From NCBI GenBank assembly GCA_013399115.1, contig VXAA01001099.1, positions 186,394 to 250,393 of the forward strand: a DNA stretch of 64,000 bases, written 5' to 3'. The stretch's first letter is position 1, and every line of letters starts with the position of its first letter. Origin of the DNA: Anseranas semipalmata. Taxonomy: Eukaryota; Chordata; Aves; Anseriformes; Anseranatidae. The position numbers were made by a program, and so were the translations under genes. Positions 28,585 through 41,100 of this stretch are shown here, one piece after another. The notes beneath the pieces were generated by a model, which did no database searches, was not told the origin of the DNA, and was given only the letters and a program-made list of their open reading frames with translations.

Positions 28585-28720
28585 TTTTTAGAGTACAAGC
28601 TCTTTAGAGTAAGACTATGCTTATCGAACCCACTACCCTGTGCCTACAACATAGTATCACCCTATTGGCTTTAATCTCCCTGGACGTGGGCTGCACTAAT
28701 AATGAAGACACAGGTCAAAG
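28585..28720 (+). mobile_element. possible ancient L3/CR1-like LINE tail
   Basis: The segment has TAGAGTACAAGCTCTTTAGA, then CCCTGTGCCTACAACATAGT, then TGGGCTGCACTAATAATGAA. This order follows an old amniote LINE 3' tail of the form GTAAGCTCTTTGGGG, then GTGCCTAGCACAATGGGG, then GGTGCTACTGTAATACAAATAATAA. The match is by eye and from memory. It is too diverged to name a subfamily and could be partly chance. Confidence 0.42.
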
Positions 28721-31700
28721 GGGTGTATTAAGCATAATTTTTGGAGACTTTCTGAATGCATTTGTTATTATAGTCCAGGTGAAGTCAAGCTTCTGAGTTA
28801 TTGCTAATATGATCAAGTTTGCTTAACAGAAATTAATTATTTTTGCAGTCACACTTTCTTTGCCTCCCTCTCTAAACATGCCTGCATGGAATTACTTTCA
28901 GAGAAGAAAGAGCTATGAAAGCTGTCCACCATTACCCCAACCCAGTGTTTTAACTTTGCACCTCAAGGCAGACAGACCCTGTTCTCACTCATTCCTTAAC
29001 ACTGCTATTAAGGATCCTGACTGTGGCTTTAATTATAACTCCTTCTTACATCATCCAGGATATTGACAGCCTCATTGACAGAGCAAAGCTCAACAGCTGC
29101 AAAATGGCTTCAGAACTCTTACAGTTTTTCTCTTCAGTTATTTTTCATTGTTCCTTAAACTACAGGTGGTGAAAGAAAGATTCTGTGGCTGGCTCATTTT
29201 ACAAGTATTAAAATGAACATTACTTGGAGAAACATTTGAAAAAAACGAGCTAAGTACATCCTTGAGGCTCTAAAAGAAAATGTTAAGGGGAAAAGGCTGC
29301 CATTTATTTTTTTTAATCTTATTCTTTTTAGGACTTTCTCATGATAATTTCAGATTGTGAGCAGTTTTCTCAATTTTGGGATCAGGTACTAGAAAACTTT
29401 CCAAGACATCTGGAAATTAAATAAAAGCCAGTAACCGTCTAAAAGCTGTGTTGCTTCTGAAAGGCCAACTTCAGGTAAGGAAGAATTTGCATTCTGTAGT
29501 AGCTGAAACGTCTGCTTAGTCTACAGGCATAATTCCATTTAGCCTAGATTATAATGATTTAAAATCTTATTGCAGTGGTATTTAGTAATGAAAAATACTA
29601 AATAGCAGCAATATCAAAAGTAATATTTTTAAAATTTCATGCTTGATTCCTTCTTTACTATTCATGACTACCATTTATTTGAAAAGAGAAAAACTACATT
29701 TTAGAGTTGCCAGAACTGTCCTGTGTACAATTCATATGGAAAAATTCAAACTTGCAGAAAGCAAGCTGGAGAAAGTTTTCATTCTATGGCTTAGCTGTCA
29801 CAGTAGATGCAGTTTTCTGCTCGATCTTAGAGTTACAGATCTCTTAACTCAGCTGTTGGAGTTATAAAGATGCAGCCATGTAGTGATACCCTTTGGCACT
29901 CCAGTTCACAACTTCTTTGAGCTAAATCCAGACCGTTATGTATTCTGTAATTGTGGATTTGCCACAGAAGATTTCTGTATGTTTTTGTTTGTTTTCTCCT
30001 CATCCTTATATACTGGATCCTGCCTGCACTAGAACCCTTTGACAGTCAAAGGCACAAAGCTTTTGGGTATCAATATAAATGAAAATGGCATATCAGAGAA
30101 AAATAGCTGCGACTTTGTTCTTGCTTACAGCATTTAAACCCTGTTGTCATTGCATATATAGTTTGGAGCTGTCCTTAGCTAACTACAAGACCTGAATGTA
30201 GAGAAAGTTTTGATTTGATAACCGTAGAATCTCTCAGGTTCTTTTTACAACTCTTGGAAGGAAAATGGTTGTGGTGTTGAGATCATATAATGTCTTAGGC
30301 AGAAAATTCTTTGTGAATTGAGGAAAACTTATCTCCATAGGATTTAGATATGCAACTTAAATTACTTCAAATTATTTGGCACTTCACTGTGCCAAATCTT
30401 ACATTCCTTTTTTTTAGGAAGAGCAGATAGTTTTACCTGGATACTCAGCCAAGAGCAAGTACAAATAACACTACTGTATTTTAGGGTCATGGCCATCCTG
30501 TGTTCTGGAGCCACCTTTACAGTCAGACCTTCAGACCATGGAAGACTGATGATTCACAGTCCTTAATAGACACCAGTGTCCCCTTCTGTGAAGTGCTTCA
30601 TAATGCAGGAAACCCTAGAAGCATGCCTGGTAAAACGAGTTGGGGGGGAGGTCACATTTACCTTTGATATTTAGGATGAAATGGTAAAGATATTCCTAGA
30701 ATTCAAAGATCACATACAAAACTCAAAGACTATAATGCTATTTCATTCCAGCTCTGTTTTTGTACTTGTTGCTGCTGCTTCTGTGTTACCACTTCAAAGG
30801 TATGTGCATTTTAAATGAATATTTTATTTTCTGAGCTGTTTGTAGGCTAAATGCATGCAATAGCTACTACTGACACTACTTGACATGAGATAGTAGTAGT
30901 TGACAAGGTAGTAACTTTAGCACATCTTGATAGAGGAAAAAAAAAGAATTTTCAGGAAAACATTGCTGTCAAAGCAGTGCTATATCCAGATTTAATTGTA
31001 TTTGAAAGATTAAAGGCAGAATGTAAAATAAAGTACTCATCTGAATACCATCTGAAGTTGTCCTAATATTAATACTATCTTGTAATCGGTATTTCTCATG
31101 TGATTAAAGGTTGTAAAATCAGGCTACAAATCAACAAAAGGATAAAAAAAAATAAAAGTCAAAGTGATCTAGAGATTCTGTCCTCCTACTCAGCTTCTGC
31201 TGTGGTTGGTACTGTTCAAAACTGAGTAAAAAATTATCTTATCTTCTAGGAAGGATGACAGAAATGGAATGAGCCTATTTGCCAATGAAAATTATTAATA
31301 CATAGAATCAGCACAGTTGTTAGTTTAGAATTGACATAGGTGGAGCAACCTGTTCCCTGAAGTCTCCCATACCAAACAGCTACTAGGTTGACCAAAATTA
31401 ATAAAGTTAGTAAATTAAACTTGTATTCAAATTCCTCATATTAACTCCATCGATTACCTTCTAGGTTCAAAAATCCTTTATTGATATATATCTCCTGTAT
31501 TTTTATGAACCTTGAAACTGATTCTAGTATTTGATACATACATGCATATCTATGATTCAAGCTGATGGTATAGCTCTAGGCTTAGTATAAGAGTGAGTCA
31601 AGCTCTGGGTTCACATAGGAGTTTTTACCATATCAGTATTTTAATGAAAATCCAATATATAAGAGCAAATTTTAAACTGCTTAGACTAATATATTGTGCA

Positions 31701-34277
31701 GCTGCTAAAGATGATAGGTGAACATCTGTACATCCTTACTACAGAGAACAGTACAGAGTGACTGGCACGCTAATTGTAGCTACAGTTTTGGAAAAGCAAA
31801 TGGACCTTGAATTTGACTGTCTTACCAGTCACTCACACTTTCCTTCAAGAATAGTTTAAGCCTATTCTTAATAGTGACATCTGCAATTGTAAAAAGTTTC
31901 TTGCAAATTATCAGCTCTTCAAAATTTACAGTTTTTTAGGTTGCTGAAGGTCCATTCTCATTTTTACCAGTGTCTAGCTCCATGGTAGCTTTGAAGTATA
32001 CTACATGAAGAGATGCATATCACCTGATAAGAAATCTCAGCCACATTTAAATGACGTTGGATACAGTGAGCAATACAGGAACAGATATTCCTGCTATTCT
32101 CAATGCATCTTTAAGAACTAATTACAATCTGCTTTATTTACACTTGACATTCCTTTAACTAAATTTTCATTCTCTTGATTGTCTGGCAGTAATTTGTACT
32201 TGATTTATGATACTCTACATATATTTAAAAAAATCATTTGTAGAATGCTTCTTGCTGAATCTTTGTGTCAAAACTATGGGATGATTCATTGTATTTTCAC
32301 CACTTTCCTCATTATAAGTGCCATCTGAAATGAAGCTTTTTTGTTTTGCTGCCTTGTGATTGTACCACCAGTGGTTCCTCCTATTGGCTTTATGGAATAC
32401 TTGTATTCTGCAAAGAAACAGGCCAGATATAAATATCTGTCCCATGTGCGCATATTACAGTATGTAAGAGAAGAATATCCCAAATCTGCAGAAACAGGTA
32501 GTCAAAAGTTAAGAAAATCAGGATTAAGGACGCATGCTTAATTTTAAACTAGTTATTTTTTCTTGTAATGAAGTCATTAATCACAGTATCGCACAATACG
32601 TAAGCCTTGCTTTGCACTGTCACCCACAACAGGACAAGTGCAAAATCGTTAACTTAAAATTTGTAAGTAATTTAAAATAAAATGTTATCTGAATGGAATC
32701 AAAAGTATCTATTAATATGAGCCAGAACCTCTGGACTCTTAGATTCCTGTTGGACAAGAGGTGTCAGTTTTTCTCTGAGTGAAAATTAGTGCTTTGTCTT
32801 TTGATTGTAATCACACTGGGCTTGTTCTAAGAAGGAATGTAAACACATGAATATACACATGCAAGAAGGACAGTTGTTATGGGGCGGGTGGGTGCATGTG
32901 CACTGCTTTGGCTTTTTTGGATTGGAATCATTTTCACCCAAAGTGACAAATTTCACAGAAGATCTTGGAATGCAAAAAGTTCCAGACCCAGATTCCTACT
33001 TCTAGTAAATTTCAGGCAAATACTTCAGATGAATTGCAGTGCTCTGAAAAAAACTTTCTTTTCTTAAACATTCATGTTTCCTCAGCCATATTTGACTGGT
33101 TCACATAACCACTTGCAAAAACAAATGACAGAGTACTCTGGAATATTTCCAGAGTGTGGATTGAATTAATTTTACGGAAGAAAATAAATAAAAGAAAACA
33201 CGAGACAAGTTACTAAAAGTAACATAATAACAGAAAACATTGAAGAATAGGGAGGATCTGTCCCTTTGCTTCAGAAACAGTTCTCTTCTTGATGTAATAT
33301 ATTAAGTAAACAAACATTATGTTACTCATGCAATTGGAAACATCCAGGACCACATGAAGGATGCCTTTGTGTGAAAGCTGCATTACTTAAATCACAGTAA
33401 CCAGTTTTATCATCTAGTACTTAAAACTGTAAAAAAACTGTATGTCTTAACTTTCTTGGACCTGGATTTATTCACATTTGTATTCACATGGTACTGCTTG
33501 TCAATGTTAGGGTATTGTGAAGTTCAACTGTTGCTTGTGACCTATGAATTCCTCTGCTTTGAAATTGTCCTGTTAAACACAGTGAAAAGTACGTTCTCCT
33601 AATTACTTGACTATGTCAATTCTGTCTTGAGCTTGTGTCCCTACAATGAGAAACCTGAGCCTAACCTCTTCACACATTTTTTGTGTTTAGTATATTTTGT
33701 CACCATCTATGTTACATGGACAGAAGGTAAATGAGGAGTTATTGCTAAACTTACTGTATTTTCAACTTTTCCTAGTTTTATCTTTAACATTTAAAAAAAA
33801 AAACTGGAATTGAGTTTCACTGATATTTAGCATCTCTCAATGTTGTGTCTAATATTTCTCAATAACAATAATGTATACATATGTAGGGATGTACAAACAG
33901 GCACACCAGGCTGTAAAAGTAACACCAGAGAAAGCTGCATTGACAGCTCACAATCAGGTTCTGTAAGAGAAGCAAAGAAGCTAACTGGCACATGTTTAGA
34001 AATCTGACACGTTTCCCTGATTCATTGATGGGTACAGTTTTCACTCGAAAGGCCCTACTCCAAGGGCTGTTGCAATTAGACCAGCTTGGTTTACCACAGG
34101 TTAATCCATTCATGCAGCCCTTTTACTGCACCTTTCTAGTCTTTCCCCCATCACAGGTTATTCGTTACCTTGTCATCCCATTCCTTGTGTCTCATCTCTA
34201 ATTTTGTGCTGTTTCCACTGGAGATCTTTCCAGTTTCATCTTAGGCACTTACCAATGGGATTCAAACTCCACAAAAG

Positions 34278-34279
<2 letters not shown>
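28721..34279. other. AT-rich non-coding sequence, no gene seen
   Basis: No exon or RNA gene was recognised. Open frames are at most 84 codons. The only structure seen is a perfect 9-bp hairpin at 30374-30397. Confidence 0.6.
30374..30397. repeat. short perfect inverted repeat (9-bp stem, 6-base loop)
   Basis: ATTTGGCAC at 30374-30382 is the exact reverse complement of GTGCCAAAT at 30389-30397, with TTCACT between. It is much too short for a microRNA precursor and may be chance. Confidence 0.85.

Positions 34280-34321
<42 letters not shown>
34280..34321. repeat. poly-T tract (42 T)
   Basis: An uninterrupted T run, followed 16 bases later by a run of eight T. No retroposed body was recognised on either side. 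Confidence 0.9.
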
Positions 34322-34322
<1 letters not shown>

Positions 34323-34776
34323 GTTGAAAAATAGGGATTTTTTTTGTAGGGATTCCTCTTCACTAAACCACAGAACCTGGTCAGCTTCTTTCATCTGTAC
34401 CTGTCAGTTGTCCCAGTACCTTCAGAAATGCACTGTCTTTAAATATTGTTCTCTGTTGGTGCCCATGACACAATCTTCCCCAGATTTTCATTCCCTTCTT
34501 CTCTCTCATGCCAACTGTTTCTTTAGCATGGCCTTTAGAAACCTTCCTCTGCCTTGTCACTTTCATTGACAGAAAAAAACAACACCTCATTCTGTCTCTT
34601 ACATTTCATGCTGGATTTTTATACTTTAGCCCCATCATCACAAAAAGATCTCTGCATTGCCCTCATCAAATTGTATATTGAAAAATTCTTGAAATTGACT
34701 GTCACCAAAATAAAATAGCAGAATGATTAATATATGTCTATGAGAAATAGACAAGCTAGACTCCTTTTTTTGCAGA

Positions 34777-34803
34777 GTTTAATTTAAACAGCTTAAATTA
34801 AAC
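34777..34803. repeat. perfect inverted repeat (11-bp stem, 5-base loop)
   Basis: GTTTAATTTAA at 34777-34787 is the exact reverse complement of TTAAATTAAAC at 34793-34803, with ACAGC as the loop. A third degenerate copy of the arm (GTTTAGAAACTTAAAC) follows at once. No function is claimed. Confidence 0.85.
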
Positions 34804-37800
34804 AGTTTAGAAACTTAAACAATTCTTATCTTGTTACAACACATTGATGACTGCCAGGAAAAGGAATAGATGGAAAAATAATCAGCTGGACATGCTAGGC
34901 AGAATATTTTGAATTTCAGAGTAATTTCAAGCCCTGTATTGCATTAGCAATTAGAGTAATGGGGGGCTCTGACAGATGAATCTTGTGAATTTAGACAAGG
35001 CAATTTAGGAGGTTGCTGTCCCATCTGTCCACCTCATCTTTCTGCCAAACACCACTGCAATAACAACAGCAGAAAAAAGGACAATGCATTCCCAGTTGAC
35101 ATATGATCTTTAACCATCAGCAAGGCTGGGATCACAGTAGTACAACAGACTGTATTGCAATGAGGAAGGCACACAAACATTTGCTTCTGCCTTCCCTTCC
35201 AAAATGTCTGGTAAACAGTGGTGAGAAGGAAGGTGGGTTACTAGGGGAAGAGAATTGTTTTAAGCCACCATAGCTGTCTGCTTTCCTGAACTTAACTTAA
35301 AATGTCACCGCGTCTTCCTTTCACACCCTTCTCTGCTACTCTCAGTGCCTCAGTATGTTGCCTGGGTCAGTACCAGGGATGAGCACAACTAATGAAGAGG
35401 CCACACATGCAGTTTCCCAGAATTGTTCATAGCCTGCTGTCCACTGACGGGAGAAAAAAAAAAATCTGTACTTAAATATTTCATTTAGCAAGACACAGCA
35501 CTTTGTGTGCCTGCTTTGAATGTATTCTATGCTATCTGGCCTGGGATGACCCAGGCAAATCTGCACCCTGGCTGAGTCACAGGGTACAGCAATCTGCAAT
35601 CAGCCTCCCCAAAGCAAGCAGATACCACTGCATGACCACAGATGCAGTCACCACTAGACTATTAGTACATAAACTAATTATTTAAGTTGTATCTTTTACA
35701 CAGCTTTAAAATGTTAATGACTTGTACACAACACTAATTAAACCTAATTTCTTCATGTGTTTGCAGTCATTAGTGCTTATTGCTGTAGAATCCATTATTT
35801 ATCTATTAAAACTGTTCTCCTGTTCTTGGCATAGAGTAATTCCAGATGAAAGGTTAATTTTTGCATGTTTAAAGTTCAGAGTGGGAAGGTAAGCACAGAA
35901 ATGCATTCCTCCAGTGAGGTAGTGAAGAAATAGCAAATTCTGTTGCATATCAATGTCCTTTACTCCTTAGACTAGGAAAAAAAATCATCATTTCATGGAA
36001 TGAAATTCATTTCTCAAGTCATTCTTCTTAGATTATGTGATAAAAGCTCATCTGCACAGCCACAGAAGAGCAAAGAGACAACTTAAAAAGTTATTGGACT
36101 CTTATGTTAAAGATTCTTGTATGGAGCAAGTTTCTCCCTGCCCGGCACAGATGTTCAGCTTTGTCTGTGGCCATTACCCATTCACTGAAAGGATGTGGAA
36201 GGAGAGGTGGCACTCAGGAAAACTCAGGGGACACAGGGCCTGCCCTTTCTCTGACTCCTGACAGGGTGAAGTAATTAAACATCCACCACCATAGAGACTC
36301 TTCTTACATATAGTTTCCTCTGGACGTTGTCTTTAGGTTATTATCTCTCTGGCTCAACAGGTAATTAACTAACCCACTATCGGTGAAACAGTTTCCACTC
36401 AAGATTTCTGCCTCCAAATTTATTTATCCCAAATTCCTACCCTGACGCGCCTAGCTAGATACTCTAGCTACAGAAGGTAACAAAATACCCTAGCACAATT
36501 AAGACAAACTCATGGCTTGGTTGAGCCTTGTGCTCAACCTTGTGCTCCTTGTGTGCTGATGAGAGCCATGGGCTTCCCAGACAGGGATGCAAGAGAGCAA
36601 GACAGACCAGTAAGCTGGTATAGGGAAAGCAAGAGGACCTTTGGGTCCCACAGCTCCCAGAACAGCTGTGAGTCAGCTACTTGGAAGCATTTGGATTGCA
36701 GCTTTCAAAACCTGTGAAGATTGATCACGAATATAAGGAAAAAAAAAATAAATCTGAGAGTCAAGAACAGTCACATCTAGACATTTGTTAACCTGACTAG
36801 CCCTTCATTTAAGCCAGTGGAATAAGTAAATCACCCAGAACATAAAAAGTGAACTGTCAAGGATAGCAAATGAAGGCATCTGATAAGTGCAGTTTTGGAA
36901 GAAGCAAGCCACTGCTACAGAGAGCAGGGCAAGCAATGCAGCTGAGAAGTGAAGTGTAGAGTCAGTGCTGATTTTGAATAATATCTGTGTTCTTTCTCCA
37001 AGAATGCGTCATTTTGAGAAATCAAAAGGTTCTGTTTACACTCAGTGTTCCCCTTCGGTTCATTTCCTTTGTATGACGTGGTATTATTCTCATTTTTCAT
37101 AGCTCCTCAAACAGGTCATGCAGTTCAAATTATGAATTTGAAAACCAAAAGTAGACACTAACGTGTTTTTTGTTATGATTGCTGGAACTTTTAAAAGAAC
37201 TTTTCAGTTTTTTTTTTTTTTTTTAACTTTTTATTTTTAATTAGTAAGATGACAAACTTAAGTGTCAATGCAAAAGAAAGCATTTTTAAGTTCGAGAGCT
37301 TTTTGATAAATGATGGAAGGGAATATTTATACTACTACTGCATTTCCCCTGCTATCCAGTGCTGTTTGTACTAAACAGATTATTATCTCTAGACATGCAT
37401 ACAACCTACTGTGTTTGGTTTTCAGTGAGAGAAATCTAACATGCTAGAAAGACAACATTACAAAAAGTGTTTTGCATAAGGAATGCTTGGCAGCCATTTT
37501 ACTTACATATAATCTAATGTGTGATGCCTTGAAAATGTTGAAAGTGATTTCCTTATATGTTTGCTATGGTAAAAGATGAAAAAATGAAATACAACAGTGT
37601 TAATTAAAAGACACTGAGGAATCAAACAGTCAAGCTGTCATGCTATGAGTACGTTTCTTGTTTGGAAACACAAAACATTTTCTTGACAAAGCATATGAGC
37701 TTTTAGTTATCAACTTCAGTGTTTGTACCAAACAATTTTCATGTTTCTGTATTACCTATGTGAAAAATGTTCTGACAAATTAGATTTTTTTTTAACCTTC

Positions 37801-38105
37801 CCCCCCCCCCCATCTACAAAGCATCCTGAACACTCTCATCATCTTTGCCTAGAAACTGCTGAATGCCATTACATTGGTTCTATGGGATGGGGTTATTTAA
37901 GGCACTTAGCACGTAGCAAAGATGTTAAATTGATGGGAATCTGTTGTACAACATAGCTACGCTTCATATGAACTTCCGGAACACAATAAAAACCCCATAA
38001 ATAAAACAAATCCTAACTCTGTCCAAAATTCACACTGAACTTAAAAATGAACCATTCTGAGATTTGGAAACACAGAGTCTACATTCAATATTTGTGGTGT
38101 CTACA
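34804..38105. other. non-coding sequence, no gene seen
   Basis: No gene was recognised. The stretch holds an A/T-rich part with several TAATTA cores (about 35665-35800), a 7-bp perfect hairpin at 36519-36539, a 17-T run at 37208-37224 and a 12-C run at 37800-37811. The open frame at 36037-36261 (74 codons) is not recognisable. Confidence 0.6.
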
Positions 38106-38150
38106 TTTTTTTTTTTTTTTNNNNNNNNNNNNNNNNNNNTTTTTTTTTTT
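38106..38150. other. assembly gap of 19 N inside a poly-T tract
   Basis: Fifteen T (38106-38120), nineteen N (38121-38139) and eleven T (38140-38150). The gap most likely marks a long T homopolymer that sequencing could not resolve. The true length is unknown. Confidence 0.95.
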
Positions 38151-41100
38151 GTCAACTAAGTGAGAAGAAGAGATTATTTTGGTGTAGTATTCTGTTTGGA
38201 TTTGTAACCCTGAAATTTAAATATTCACAACAATGGAAACCAAGCACAATTCCAGATGCTCAATACCACTATCCAAAGTTTTGGAGATTCCTCAGTTATT
38301 ATTGTTCTAATTAAAAGAGGGGCAGGGATTGGTTAGTGTGCTTCCTTAAATGTTGATAGCAATAAAATTAGATGACTTATTTAAAAAAAAACAGTCTTTG
38401 TTATATCTTCCTCAAAGCTTTTTTATTTTTTGTAAATGAACTGCCAATGGAAGACTGCAATCTGGTATACAAAGTATCCCTGAATTCTGAATGAACGCGA
38501 GTTCAGGCTGATTTAAAAGAAAAAAAAGTTTTTGCTTAGATTGCAAAAAACAGAAAAGCAGGATAAACATGCAAAACAAAACTTTTTGAAAATGATAGAA
38601 TATTGAAGACCATCTTGGTTGTTTGAACTGGAAATCTTATATTTCTGTTTAAAATACAGGTTTTCCCTCAAAATATTAACATAAATGAAAAAGATTAAAG
38701 AAAAAAATTCTAAAGCAAAATAAAACAGCGTGTATGGAGCCAGGCAGGATATATCTATTTTTTCCTAAAGAGGTGTTCCTTATTTTTCATTTCCCAAATT
38801 CATGCTATTGAAATAAAAGTTGTAATATATGTCCAAAACCTCTGACTCAACTATCTAGCAAAAAAACAAATGCATAGTACGTTCATCTCACAGTGACAGG
38901 TAGATTAAATCCAAAATATTATGGTAAAATATCAGTATTCTGATACATTATGATAAAGCACTACCAACTATTTAAGCTAGTAATAATAATCCGTAATCAC
39001 AACACAGATACCCAATTTCAAACAGCCTGTTTTTTGATTTCTAGTTAAAAAAAAAAAAAAATGCCAGTGTTGTCAATTTTACTTTGTTGTGCTTCAGAAA
39101 CCAGATATCATCATTACAATCTACAACTTTAAAGGGCCAGCTATAGCTCATTGGCTACATCTTATTTCCTTCATCTTATGAATGTGCAAATTAGAAATCT
39201 ACAAACTGTGCCAACAGATGTCTAAATGTCTCAACAGGAAAACAACTTCAGAAAATGTCAAGTGTTAAATGGAAGATATTACAATTAATATTGGTATCTT
39301 TGGAGTTCAAACTCCAACTACAGCTATGTAAAAAAGCTTGGAAATAGAGGACATCTGTGAATACTTACATATCTGTTAAAGCAGGAATGAAGATGCACAG
39401 CTGGAGGAAGATGCAAATAGGGCCAAAGGAATATTTCCATTTAAGAATGGCTTGGGATGGCCAGACAGGTGGAACCTCTGTTCATAAGCGATGATGGAAG
39501 GATGCAGGTTTAGTCTATTCACTACAGAACTATCCACCCTAATCTGCTTTTTACTGATCTCTAAGCAGGGTGATATCCTGCAGACATTGTGCTCAGCTGA
39601 ATGTTTACAAAGCAGATAGCCTTCAAACTTTTATTCAGATATTTATGTGAGATTAATTCCCCACCATATTTTGCTTCTGTATTTGTGTGTAATTATCTGT
39701 TGTTAGTCAACAGCTACACTGAGGGAGAACAGATATAATTCTTATGAGAGGCAATAGATATAGGTCTAAGGTTATATATGAAATTTAAGATTGTGGTCAT
39801 AAGTGTAATAACTGTTGTCTTCCATGTTGTCTAAGTTTGGTTATGCAAGTGTTGTTTCAGCATCTTTTTGCACAAGCTAATATATACATGAAAGCAAATA
39901 AGTAAAATTCTGCATAATTCACGTCAAAAGAGCATTTGTCTCTCTCTGTATCCCACCCACACATATCTTTTGATCAATTGTGTAGAAGGAACACAACTTA
40001 AAAAAGGAATATGTTGGCAAGATTTCCCCAAGATTTTCAGTAATTGTAATGATTAGCAAAAACATTGCAGGTGCACAATTCATATGAAAACATCAGTCAG
40101 CTCTCTGACTAGTGAGGTCAGACAATTAGGTGAACCAATTCATGTTAGTATTTTTAGGAAGCCATAAGCAAATCAGTAAACATTCTACAGAATAAATGGA
40201 TATGTTACTTAAAGGAATAAGAATAATGTTGTCAGTTGAGATTTTGCTCAGACAAAAAGGCTACTGCTTTGAAGTCAATCTGTACATAAAACTGCTTATC
40301 TTATGGCAAAGAAAATTTTCTAGAGGGTCAGCTTTCTGAATTAGCTTTTAGCTCTTCCTTTTAAAAGCAGTTCAGGAAGGTATTTTTAAATGAAGTGAAG
40401 ATTAATGAAGGTGTAGAGAGGAACTTGAAACCAAATATACTAAGATAGTTCAGGAGCTAAATACTACTGAAATCCACAATTATATGGATTGAATTATGTG
40501 CGTCATTGTTCCTATTTCCACTGACATCAATACATAAAACTTATGGATGTTTTAACACTTACACAAACAAATAAATTAATGCAAAAGCCCATGCAGCAAC
40601 TTTATAATCTCTTATATAGGACTGACAACGTGAGAGACTGGCATTAAAGCTTTGATAATTTAATATTTATATGACCAAATAATTACTGTTATATATTAGG
40701 TTTAGAAAATACTGAAACAGAAGCCCTTAGGGAATGCATTATTGGCAATAATGAAGGGTATATGAAAGAATTATGAAACTTTCCTCTTTTCTTATTTTCA
40801 TCAATAACTCAGCTTAAGATGCCTTGCCCTGTTGCAGTCTCAGCAATATACATAAATTCTGTCTTTATTTGTAATAACATATTCCTATATTTGGCAGAAA
40901 CTCTCAGTTGTGTTTGTCTGCAGTTGACTCAGATCTCAGCACAGTATGGCCACGAGATTTAAGCTGCATGACTTAAACTTCCATCTTGCTACACAGACCT
41001 TGAACAAGAAGTTACTTCATCCTTAAGAAGTCAGATGTCTGATTGTAGTATGTATTCATAAGTATCTTCCTGACACTTCCATAAACCAGCAGAGGTTACT

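Noticed and set aside
30374..30397. Hairpin as a microRNA precursor
   Set aside because: The stem is only 9 bp and the flanks do not extend it. A precursor needs a stem of about 30 bp or more.
36519..36539. GGTTGAG/CTCAACC hairpin as a terminator or structured RNA
   Set aside because: Seven base pairs with no extension, in a non-bacterial genome. Partial duplication of a GCTCAACCTTGTG-like unit explains it.
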